In this document: positions 1 through 6,141 of the stretch, one piece after another
Layout of the letters: every line of letters starts with the position of its first letter
Numbering within the stretch: the first letter of the stretch is position 1
Assembly (NCBI GenBank): GCA_014239895.1
Contig: JAAZXZ010000166.1
Location: forward strand, 1 to 9,784
DNA from: Flavobacteriaceae bacterium
GTDB lineage: Bacteria; Bacteroidota; Bacteroidia; Flavobacteriales; Flavobacteriaceae
Direction: 5' to 3'
DNA length: 9,784 nt
Position numbers and translations under genes: made by a program
Notes under the pieces: generated by a model
What the model was told of the DNA's origin: nothing
What the model saw: the letters and a program-made list of their open reading frames with translations, nothing else
Database searches by the model: none

Positions 1-915
1 CATCATTGTGAGATCTATAATTCTAGAAAATTTAGCTATAGAGATTTACCGATAAGATATGCAGAATTTGGAACAGTATATAGATATGAACAAAGTGGAG
101 AGTTACATGGATTAACAAGAGTAAGAGGATTCACTCAGGATGATGCTCATATTTTTTGCTCTGAAGAACAGCTTGGTAAGGAATTTAAAGATGTTATTGA
201 TTTAACAATACATGTATTTACAAATCTAGGTCTTGAAAATTTCTCTACTCAAGTCTCATTAAGAGATCCTGAAAATTCAGAAAAGTATATAGGTGATAAA
301 GACATATGGGAAAAATCAGAAAATGCTATTTTAAAAGCGGTTAAAGAAAAGAAACTAAATTATAATATAAAATATGGTGAGGCTGCATTCTATGGGCCAA
401 AATTAGATTTTATGGTAAATGATGCATTAGGAAGAGAATGGCAATTAGGAACTATTCAGGTTGATTATATTCTTCCTGAAAGATTTGATTTGACATATAA
501 AGGAAAAGATAATAAATTACATAGACCTGTTATGATACATAGAGCTCCTTTTGGAAGTTTAGAAAGGTTTGTTGCAATATTACTTGAAAATACAGCAGGT
601 AACTTACCATTATGGCTTACTCCTAACCAAGTTATAATTCTCCCCATAAGTGATAAATATGAAAAATACTCTAAAAAAGTTTTAAATTTGATAGAAAATA
701 ACGAAATTCGCGCCCTGGTTGATAACAGAAGTGAGACAATGGGTCGTAAAATCAGGGATGCTGAATTAAGTAAGATTCCATTCATGATTATCATTGGTGA
801 AAAAGAAGATGACAATAATATGATCTCGCTTAGAAGTCATGGAGGAAAAGATTATGGAATGATTAAATTGAAAGAATTTATTCAAATAATCAACCAAGAA
901 ATAAATAATGTTTAA
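1..915 (+). CDS. thrS: Threonine--tRNA ligase (ThrRS), C-terminal part, 5' truncated
   Basis: Charges tRNA-Thr with threonine in the cytoplasm; class II aminoacyl-tRNA synthetase. The frame is open from base 1 to the TAA at 913-915, giving 304 residues that start just after the conserved Met-Asn-Cys-Pro, so the first zinc ligand (Cys334 in E. coli) lies outside the window. Visible: motif 2 with YRYEQSGELHG (residues 27-37, Arg28), the zinc-ligand His50 in DDAHIF (E. coli His385), His180 in MIHRAPFGSLERF (E. coli His511) and motif 3 with Arg189. From about residue 205 the anticodon-binding domain follows (LTPNQVIILPISDKY). The TGS and editing domains, if present, are outside. A Met at base 412 is internal and must not be taken as the start. 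First gene of the thrS-infC-rpmI-rplT order common in bacteria. Identity is secure. Confidence 0.97.
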   Translation, partial: HHCEIYNSRKFSYRDLPIRYAEFGTVYRYEQSGELHGLTRVRGFTQDDAHIFCSEEQLGKEFKDVIDLTIHVFTNLGLENFSTQVSLRDPENSEKYIGDKDIWEKSENAILKAVKEKKLNYNIKYGEAAFYGPKLDFMVNDALGREWQLGTIQVDYILPERFDLTYKGKDNKLHRPVMIHRAPFGSLERFVAILLENTAGNLPLWLTPNQVIILPISDKYEKYSKKVLNLIENNEIRALVDNRSETMGRKIRDAELSKIPFMIIIGEKEDDNNMISLRSHGGKDYGMIKLKEFIQIINQEINNV

Positions 916-927
916 CTAAAATTAAAA

Positions 928-1482
928 ATTATAGCTCTAAGAAGAAAAGTTTATAGGCCTAGAAGAAGAAGAGAAGATCCTCATAAGATTAACTCAAAGA
1001 TTGAAGCACCTGAGGTTAGATTAGTAGGTGACAATGTAGAGATAGGAGTATATCCGATTAGTAAGGCTCAAATGATTGCAGATGAACAAGGGTTTGATCT
1101 TGTAGAGATATCTCCAAAGGCAATTCCTCCTGTGTGTAAGGTAATGGATTATAAGAAATTTCTCTTTGAACAGAGAAAAAGAGAGAAGTTTTTAAAATCA
1201 AAAACATCAAAGGTTGTTGTAAAGGAGATTAGATTTGGACCTAACACAGATGATCATGATTATGAATTTAAAAAGAAGCATGCAATTAAATTCTTATCTG
1301 ATGGGGCAAAACTTAAAGCTTTTGTTTTTTTTAGAGGAAGATCAATTATATATAAAGATAAAGGTGAAATTCTATTATTAAGGCTTGCTCAAGAACTGGA
1401 AGAATATGGTACTGTTGAACAGCTACCCAAACTTGAGAGTAAAAAAATGATAATGATAGTTACACCAAAAAAAAATAAATAA
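928..1482 (+). CDS. infC: Translation initiation factor IF-3, non-canonical start codon
   Basis: Binds the 30S subunit, blocks premature 50S joining and proofreads start-codon pairing. About 184 residues, the usual IF3 length. The N domain holds HKINSKIEAPEVRLVGDN and DLVEISPKAIPPVCKVMDY; the linker is lysine-rich; the C domain holds KEIRFGPNTDDHDYEFKKKHA and VFFRGRSI. Homology runs well upstream of the only in-frame ATG (base 1072, residue 49), and there is no in-frame ATG, GTG or TTG between the thrS stop and 1072. Translation must therefore begin at ATT 928 or ATA 931, before Ala-Leu-Arg-Arg. As I recall them, flavobacterial IF3 proteins start with a similar (I)AIR. Rare starts on infC are the known basis of IF3 autoregulation in E. 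coli (AUU). ATT is chosen here because it is the commoner infC start; ATA aligns equally well. It lies 12 bases after thrS and 9 before rpmI. Confidence 0.95.
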   Translation: MIALRRKVYRPRRRREDPHKINSKIEAPEVRLVGDNVEIGVYPISKAQMIADEQGFDLVEISPKAIPPVCKVMDYKKFLFEQRKREKFLKSKTSKVVVKEIRFGPNTDDHDYEFKKKHAIKFLSDGAKLKAFVFFRGRSIIYKDKGEILLLRLAQELEEYGTVEQLPKLESKKMIMIVTPKKNK

Positions 1483-1491
1483 ATTAAGAGA

Positions 1492-1689
1492 ATGCCAAAA
1501 ATGAAGACAAAATCCAGTGCAAAGAAAAGATTTAAGCTAACTGGATCTGGAAAAATAAAAAGAAAACATGCTTTCAAAAGTCATATACTAACAAAAAAAT
1601 CGAAAAAAAGAAAGTTAGCATTGACACATTCAACATTAGTTCACAAAAGTGATACTGATAATATAAAAAGACAGCTAAGACTAAAATAA
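1492..1689 (+). CDS. rpmI: 50S ribosomal protein L35
   Basis: Small, very basic large-subunit protein of 65 residues, the usual L35 length. It opens with MPKMKTKSSAKKRFKLTGSG and continues with a basic core (residues 22-43, KIKRKHAFKSHILTKKSKKR), both typical of L35. It follows infC after 9 bases and is followed by rplT after 79 bases, matching the conserved infC-rpmI-rplT order, so it is probably cotranscribed with both. The ATG at 1492 is the only reasonable start and lies in the A-rich context usual for Bacteroidota, without a Shine-Dalgarno box. In E. coli its expression is coupled to L20 repression; whether that holds here is not shown by the sequence. Confidence 0.97.
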   Translation: MPKMKTKSSAKKRFKLTGSGKIKRKHAFKSHILTKKSKKRKLALTHSTLVHKSDTDNIKRQLRLK

Positions 1690-1714
1690 TTTCTTAGCAG
1701 GTAAGTATTAACCA

Positions 1715-1755
1715 TAAATTTAGGTAAGAAAAAGAGTTAAAAACCACCTAATTTA
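1715..1755 (+). promoter_or_regulatory. Hairpin in the rpmI-rplT gap, possible L20 autoregulatory site
   Basis: TAAATTTAGGT (1715-1725) can pair with ACCTAATTTA (1746-1755), giving a ten-pair stem with one bulged T and an A-rich loop of 20 bases. It ends 13 bases before the rplT ATG. The 79-base gap is unusually long for this tight operon. L20 is a known autogenous repressor in other phyla, acting on structured mRNA in this operon, so a regulatory hairpin is plausible; that role is inference. No run of T follows, so it is not an intrinsic terminator. Confidence 0.35.
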
Positions 1756-1768
1756 AAAAAATAGAAAA

Positions 1769-2113
1769 ATGCCAAGATCAGTAAATTCTGTAGCCAAGAG
1801 AGCTAGAAGAAAAAAAACAATTAAACAAGCAAAAGGTTATTTCGGAAGAAGAAAAAATGTTTGGACTGTAGCTAAAAATGCTGTAGAAAAAGCAATGCTA
1901 TATGCATATAGAGATAGACGAAATAAAAAGAGAAATTTCAGATCCTTATGGATTATGAGGATTAATGCTGCTGCCAGATTAAATGGCTTAACTTATTCTG
2001 AGTTCATTAGCAAACTTAAAGCAAATAATATCGATATTAACAGAAAAGTGTTAGCAGATTTAGCAGTTAATAATCCTGAAGCCTTTAAAGAATTAGTTAG
2101 TAAATTAAAATAA
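1769..2113 (+). CDS. rplT: 50S ribosomal protein L20
   Basis: Binds 23S rRNA early in 50S assembly and serves as an autogenous repressor in several bacteria. The 114 residues match the family length. The basic N-terminal tail MPRSVNSVAKRARRKKTIKQ is followed by AKGYFGRRKNVWTVAKNAVEKA (residues 21-42), YRDRRNKKRNFRSLWIMRI (residues 47-65, rRNA-binding extension) and the globular domain with NAAARLNGLTYSEFI and a Lys-rich end. The ATG at 1769 matches the universal MPR start. It follows rpmI after a 79-base gap that holds a hairpin. The next gene begins 6 bases downstream if the CTG at 2120 is its start. Confidence 0.97.
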   Translation: MPRSVNSVAKRARRKKTIKQAKGYFGRRKNVWTVAKNAVEKAMLYAYRDRRNKKRNFRSLWIMRINAAARLNGLTYSEFISKLKANNIDINRKVLADLAVNNPEAFKELVSKLK

Positions 2114-2119
2114 TAGAAC

Positions 2120-2356
2120 CTGAACTCTAAATATATTCATGTTTTTACAGGGTCAATGATTGAAGCTAATAGATTAGTTTCAGATCTATCTCAAATACAT
2201 ATAAATTCAATTGTAAAAGATGAAGCTAGATCTGCAAACTTGGCTGGTTTTGGAGTTCCAAATTTCTTATTCACGCATAAAGTATTTATAAAAAAACAGT
2301 GCTTAGAGAAAGCTGAAAAACTAATCAGGGAATCATCATTTATGCAAAATATCTAG
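2120..2356 (+). CDS. Small DUF2007-type protein, probable CTG start
   Basis: Small protein resembling DUF2007, once called 'putative signal transducing protein'; its function is unknown. The family core is recognisable: VFTGSMIEANRL (strand and helix), then IVKDEARSANLAGFGVPN and a C-terminal VFIKKQCLEKAEKLI. The only in-frame ATG (2156) would give 66 residues and cut into the first strand, because the homologous KYIHVFTGS lies upstream of it. The frame is open back to TAG at 2114-2116. Between that stop and the ATG there is no ATG, GTG or TTG, only CTG (2120) and ATT (2135). CTG gives 78 residues, starting (M)NSKYIHVFTGS, the usual family length, so it is preferred. It lies 6 bases after rplT, so translational coupling is likely. 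Its TAG stop interlocks with the dnaB stop on the other strand. The start is uncertain; the gene is fairly secure. Confidence 0.75.
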   Translation: MNSKYIHVFTGSMIEANRLVSDLSQIHINSIVKDEARSANLAGFGVPNFLFTHKVFIKKQCLEKAEKLIRESSFMQNI

Positions 2357-3873
2357 AAAGGAAGATCAGATTCCTCTTCTCCCGTGGATGATAGTGGTTG
2401 GTCTGTTTCAGGCTTAAATGTGTCATCATTTGCCGCTGCATTCATTTTTGAGTGGAATTCATAAGGAGAATCATAGATTTCAATATCTTCAAATTTACCT
2501 AGTGAAGGGACAAACCTTAATCTAATTGTTTCAAGACCTCCATTTCTATGTTTAGATACTATAAATTCTGCTTCACCTTCAGTAGAGGATCTATCATCAT
2601 CATCCCATGTGTCAATTTTATAATATTCTGGTCTATAAATAAATGAAACAATATCTGAGTCCTGTTCAATTGCTCCAGACTCCCTTAAATCAGATAATAG
2701 TGGTCTCTTTGATTGTCTACCTTCAACTAGCCTAGAAAGTTGAGATAAAGCAATAACAGGGATCTTTAATTCTTTAGCAAGTGCTTTTAAATTTCTAGAA
2801 ATAGTAGAAATTTCCTGTTCTCTATTACCCGTTTTAAATGTTCCTCCTGTGGTCATTAATTGCAGATAGTCTACAATTATTAATTTAACATCACGCTGTG
2901 AAACTAAACGTCTTGCTTTAGCTCTTAAATCAAAAATTGATAATGAAGGAGTGTCGTCAATATATAATGGAGCCTTTTCAAGATTTTTTACCCTAACATT
3001 TAATTGTTCCCATTCATGCTTTTCTAGTTTACCTGTTCTTAGTTTTTCTGAATTAAGACCAGTCTCTGATGAAATTAGCCTAGTTATAAGCTGTAAGGAT
3101 GACATTTCTAAAGAAAAAAAGGCGACTGGTATATTTTGACCTATTGAAATATTACTTGCCATTGATAAAGCTAAAGCTGTTTTACCCATACCTGGTCTAG
3201 ATGCAATAATAATTAAATCACTTTCTTGCCATCCAGAAGTTAGTTTGTCTATTTTACTAAAACCTGAAGGCACGCCGCTTAACCCTTTTTTATTAGAAAT
3301 AGATTCTATTTTATTCTTCGCCTGAATTACCAAATTTTGTGCTGTTTCTGATGATTTCTTAATATTTCCTTGTGTAACATCATAAAGCTTAGCTTCTGCA
3401 TTATCTAATAAATCAAAAACGTCCTTAGTCTCATCATAAGAATCCATGATTATCTCATTTGAGATCTTAATAAGGCTTCTCTGGATATATTTTTGAAGAA
3501 TAATTCTAGCATGAAATTCTATATGGGCAGAAGATGATACTTTTTGAGTTAATGAAATCAAATAGAAGTCTCCACCACATAATTCTAGTTTTGAATCTTT
3601 TTTTAATTGTGCTGAAACAGTTAATAAATCAATAGGTTCACTTTTTTGGAATAGTTTATGTATAGCTTCAAAAATAAATTGATGAGATTCCTTATAAAAA
3701 GCCTCAGACGTTAAGATATCTATAACCTCATCAACGCCCTTTTTATCAATCATCATAGCTCCAAGAACAACTTCCTCTAAATCTAATGCCTGAGGAGGTA
3801 TCTTACCTTTTTCTAGATTGATGATTGAATTATGATCAATCCTAAGGCCTTGAAAAGAAGCTGACTGTTTCAT
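2353..3873 (-). CDS. dnaB: Replicative DNA helicase DnaB
   Basis: Hexameric 5'-3' helicase that unwinds DNA at the replication fork and recruits primase. 506 residues. The N-terminal primase-binding domain is about 25-125 (PPQALDLEEVVLGAMMID). The linker is about 150-200. The RecA-like domain starts near 200 with Walker A SRPGMGKT (225-232), Glu256 in FSLEMS, Walker B LIIVDYLQL (331-339, Asp335), SQLSRLVEGR (377-386), SDLRESGAIEQDSD (394-407) and Arg443 in KHRNGG, matching the arginine finger. There is no intein. The C-terminus after about 470 is disordered and acidic and ends in EEESDLPF, which resembles the SSB tip. Last gene of the minus-strand group, 119 bases after accA, with a repeat-rich leader of its own. 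Its TAG stop shares the CTAG palindrome with the convergent DUF2007-type gene. The start at ATG 3871-3873 fits flavobacterial homologues with a roughly 20-residue N-terminal extension. Confidence 0.97.
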   Translation of the reverse strand: MKQSASFQGLRIDHNSIINLEKGKIPPQALDLEEVVLGAMMIDKKGVDEVIDILTSEAFYKESHQFIFEAIHKLFQKSEPIDLLTVSAQLKKDSKLELCGGDFYLISLTQKVSSSAHIEFHARIILQKYIQRSLIKISNEIIMDSYDETKDVFDLLDNAEAKLYDVTQGNIKKSSETAQNLVIQAKNKIESISNKKGLSGVPSGFSKIDKLTSGWQESDLIIIASRPGMGKTALALSMASNISIGQNIPVAFFSLEMSSLQLITRLISSETGLNSEKLRTGKLEKHEWEQLNVRVKNLEKAPLYIDDTPSLSIFDLRAKARRLVSQRDVKLIIVDYLQLMTTGGTFKTGNREQEISTISRNLKALAKELKIPVIALSQLSRLVEGRQSKRPLLSDLRESGAIEQDSDIVSFIYRPEYYKIDTWDDDDRSSTEGEAEFIVSKHRNGGLETIRLRFVPSLGKFEDIEIYDSPYEFHSKMNAAANDDTFKPETDQPLSSTGEEESDLPF

Positions 3874-3931
3874 TAAGGCTAATTTAAAAAATTAAAACAA
3901 TTAGATATGATAATAATTTTAATAATTTTTA

Positions 3932-3981
3932 ACCTTTAATAAACATTTAAGGTGTTAATAAAAAATATAAATTGTTAATAA
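3932..3981. repeat. Dyad and two direct TGTTAATAA repeats in the dnaB leader
   Basis: The 119-base accA-dnaB gap holds a near-perfect inverted repeat, ACCTTTAAT (3932-3940), AAAC, ATTTAAGGT (3945-3953), with a single T-T mismatch. It is followed by two copies of TGTTAATAA at 3953-3961 and 3973-3981, spaced exactly 20 bases apart. A third copy of the same 9-mer is at 7351-7359 between tgt and the transketolase genes. The 20-base spacing, about two helix turns, would suit a dimeric DNA-binding protein. That is inference, and such AT-rich words can arise by chance. Confidence 0.35.
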
Positions 3982-3992
3982 TGGGAGAAAAA

Positions 3993-4946
3993 TTAAGATT
4001 TGTATACTCCCATATTTGAATATTTGTTCATTCGTTTTTTCACTAACTCTGATGAAGATATATTTTTAAATTCATTGTATGTATTTAGAATAGCTTCCCT
4101 TACAATCATAAATGTTTTTTCCCTATTTCTATGAGCTCCTCCTAGAGGTTCCTTTATAATTTCATCAACTAATTTCATCTTTTTCATATCCTTAGCAGTC
4201 AACTTTAATGCAGATGCAGCTACTTCTTTGTATTCCCAACTTCTCCAAAGTATAGAAGAACAAGATTCTGGAGATATTACTGAATACCATGTATTTTCAA
4301 GCATCATAACTTTATCTCCTACTCCTATTCCTAAAGCACCGCCAGAAGCTCCTTCTCCAACTATTAAAACAATTATTGGTACTTTTAATTTTGTCATTTC
4401 AAATATATTTCTAGCAATTGCTTCTCCTTGACCTCTTTCTTCAGCTTCCATTCCTGGGTAAGCGCCAGGTGTATCAATAAGTGTAACAACAGGAATGTTA
4501 AATTTTTCAGCTTTTTTCATTAACCTTAAAGCTTTTCTATACCCTTCAGGATTAGACATTCCAAAATTCCTATATTGCCTTGTCTTTGTATTATTACCCT
4601 TTTGCTGACCAATAAACATAAAGGTTTGATCATCTATTTTTCCTAAACCCCCAATCATTGCTTTATCATCCTTAAAATTTCTATCACCGTGCAACTCAAT
4701 AAAGCTGTCTTTAAAAATTGAATTTATATAGTCTAAAGTATAAGGTCTATCTGGATGCCTTGACATTTGAACCTTTTGCCAAGGAGATAAACTACCATAA
4801 ACTTCCTTAATAGCAGTATTTAATTTCTTCTGTATTTTCTTACATGTATCTGTCATATCAACATCGCTTTTTTCTCCCAATATTTTGCATTCGCTTAGTT
4901 GATCTTCTAATTCTTTTATGGGAAGTTCAAAATCTAAATAATTCAT
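3993..4946 (-). CDS. accA: Acetyl-CoA carboxylase carboxyltransferase subunit alpha
   Basis: Alpha half of the carboxyltransferase of acetyl-CoA carboxylase. With AccD it moves the carboxyl group from biotinylated AccB to acetyl-CoA, making malonyl-CoA for fatty-acid synthesis. 317 residues, the usual length. Features: N-terminal helical region with MNYLDFELPIKELEDQL, WQKVQMSRHPDRPYTLDYI (56-74), ELHGDRNFKDDKAMIGG, RQYRNFGMSNPEGYRKALRL (123-142), LIDTPGAYPGMEAEERGQGE (156-175) and the glycine-rich GEGASGGALGIGVGD (198-212), where the crotonase-fold backbone amides form an oxyanion hole. The zinc ribbon belongs to AccD, which is not in this window. It lies 105 bases downstream of the permease and 119 upstream of dnaB on the same strand; the gaps leave room for separate promoters. 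The ATG at 4944-4946 fits the family start. Confidence 0.97.
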   Translation of the reverse strand: MNYLDFELPIKELEDQLSECKILGEKSDVDMTDTCKKIQKKLNTAIKEVYGSLSPWQKVQMSRHPDRPYTLDYINSIFKDSFIELHGDRNFKDDKAMIGGLGKIDDQTFMFIGQQKGNNTKTRQYRNFGMSNPEGYRKALRLMKKAEKFNIPVVTLIDTPGAYPGMEAEERGQGEAIARNIFEMTKLKVPIIVLIVGEGASGGALGIGVGDKVMMLENTWYSVISPESCSSILWRSWEYKEVAASALKLTAKDMKKMKLVDEIIKEPLGGAHRNREKTFMIVREAILNTYNEFKNISSSELVKKRMNKYSNMGVYKS

Positions 4947-4996
4947 AAGCTATATTTTATAAATACATATAAGTTTAAAATTATAAAATCTAATAT

Positions 4997-5024
4997 ACAT
5001 AATAACAATCATTATGTTTTTTTT
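4997..5024 (+). terminator. Weak stem-loop with T8 in the permease-accA gap, plus-strand reading
   Basis: ACATAAT (4997-5003), a 7-base loop, ATTATGT (5011-5017), overlapping a run of eight T (5017-5024). Read on the plus strand this has the shape of an intrinsic terminator, but the stem is nearly all A-T. Both flanking genes run on the minus strand, so it would stop only antisense transcription. On the minus strand the A-run precedes the stem, so it would simply be a small hairpin in the accA leader. Low confidence in any function. Confidence 0.2.
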
Positions 5025-5051
5025 AAGTATTTCGAAATTTTATTATGGTGT

Positions 5052-6137
5052 TTAAAGTTGCTTGTTTGTATTTATATATAATAAGTATATAGCTAAAGAT
5101 CCAAAAACAAAATTTGGAAGCCAAACTGCAATAATTGGGGAAAAATCAGATTGTTGGGCTAATACCCCAAAGACTTTATCAAAAAACACATATGTCATAG
5201 CTACAGATATTCCAAATGCTAAGTTAACACCAGCTCCTCCTCTTCTTTTGACTGAAGAAACCGAAAATGCAATAAGAGTTAATATAAATATTGAAAAAGG
5301 TATACTCCATTTTTTGTGCTTAACAACTTGATATCTTCCTATATTGGATGATCCTCTTAATTTTTCTTGATTAATAAATTTTACTAATTCAGAATAATTA
5401 AGCGTTTCAGCTATATAATTTAGTGGAGTTAAATCACCTATATTAAATGAAAATAAAGTGTCTAATCCTCTTTTAGTAGAAATAATATCAATACTATCTG
5501 TAATAGTTCTTTTCATATAGTTTGATAATCTATATATACTGTCTTTTTCTATATATCTAATATTACTAGCATTAATTTTAAACTTTAACTTATTTCCATC
5601 AAAATGTTCTAAAGTAAAGTTTGTTCCAATATTATTTTTGGTGTTGAACTGCGTTAAATATATATATTCATTATCATTGATCTTTCTAAAAATATTCTTA
5701 TCATCAATACTCTTTTTAGAACCTTTGAGGTATTTATATGAAAATTCATTAAAATCTCTACTAGCATCTGGAACTATAAAAATTCCTAAAATAAGAGCTG
5801 TAAATGCAATCATTGCCGAACCAATAAGATAAGGTTTAATTAGGTCTTTTAACGAATAGCCTGAACTATATAATGCTATAATTTCAGAGTTAGATGCTAA
5901 CTTAGATGTAAACCAAATAACTGATAGAAACAAAAATAAAGGTAGAAGTGAATTTGCAAAATATATAGTAAAATTATAGTAGTATTCTAGCACTTCATCA
6001 AAAGGGACCTGATTTGATAGAATCTTGTCTATGTTGTCTGCTAGATTCAAAACTATGGCAATCGGAACAAACAGAATTTGTATTGAAATATAAGTGATTA
6101 AATATTTCTTTAGTATGTACCAGTCTACTATTTTCAA
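5052..6137 (-). CDS. LptF/LptG-family permease (YjgP/YjgQ), TTG start
   Basis: Inner-membrane subunit of the type expected to form, with LptB2 and LptC, the ABC exporter that lifts lipopolysaccharide or related lipid from the inner membrane. 361 residues with the family layout: N-terminal MKIVDWYILKKYL, TM1 about 11-32, TM2 56-78, TM3 101-122, a periplasmic jellyroll-like region about 125-275, then TM4 278-296, TM5 303-322 and TM6 333-354. A basic VKRRGG loop (296-301) follows TM4. It cannot be assigned to LptF or LptG from the sequence alone; Bacteroidota often carry two such genes. The start codon is TTG (6135-6137), supported because the translation from it matches the family's usual first residues. 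Only 4 bases separate it from the tgt stop, so it should be translationally coupled to tgt. Chemically it has no link to tgt, but I recall this neighbourhood in flavobacteria. Confidence 0.92.
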   Translation of the reverse strand: MKIVDWYILKKYLITYISIQILFVPIAIVLNLADNIDKILSNQVPFDEVLEYYYNFTIYFANSLLPLFLFLSVIWFTSKLASNSEIIALYSSGYSLKDLIKPYLIGSAMIAFTALILGIFIVPDASRDFNEFSYKYLKGSKKSIDDKNIFRKINDNEYIYLTQFNTKNNIGTNFTLEHFDGNKLKFKINASNIRYIEKDSIYRLSNYMKRTITDSIDIISTKRGLDTLFSFNIGDLTPLNYIAETLNYSELVKFINQEKLRGSSNIGRYQVVKHKKWSIPFSIFILTLIAFSVSSVKRRGGAGVNLAFGISVAMTYVFFDKVFGVLAQQSDFSPIIAVWLPNFVFGSLAIYLLYINTNKQL

Positions 6138-6141
6138 TTTA

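Noticed and set aside
465..815. Open frame on the minus strand inside thrS
   Set aside because: Entirely antisense to well-conserved ThrRS coding sequence and resembles no family I recognise. The minus-strand frame at 1389-1577 over infC/rpmI was dropped for the same reason.
3953..3981. TGTTAATAA pair (TTATTAACA on the other strand) as DnaA boxes of an origin near dnaB
   Set aside because: Differs from the DnaA consensus TTATCCACA at two central positions, there are only two copies, and dnaA is not nearby.
3981..4013. ATGGGAG...CTCCCAT inverted repeat across the accA stop as a terminator
   Set aside because: A seven-pair stem with a 19-base loop that includes coding sequence and is not directly followed by a T-run on the minus strand; too weak to call.
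5062..5331. Open plus-strand frame inside the permease gene
   Set aside because: A complement shadow of a secure membrane protein. The plus-strand frames at 2951-3139, 4228-4431, 5638-5832 and 6386-6664 and the minus-strand frame at 8665-8898 are likewise shadows of dnaB, accA, the permease, tgt and the transketolase gene.
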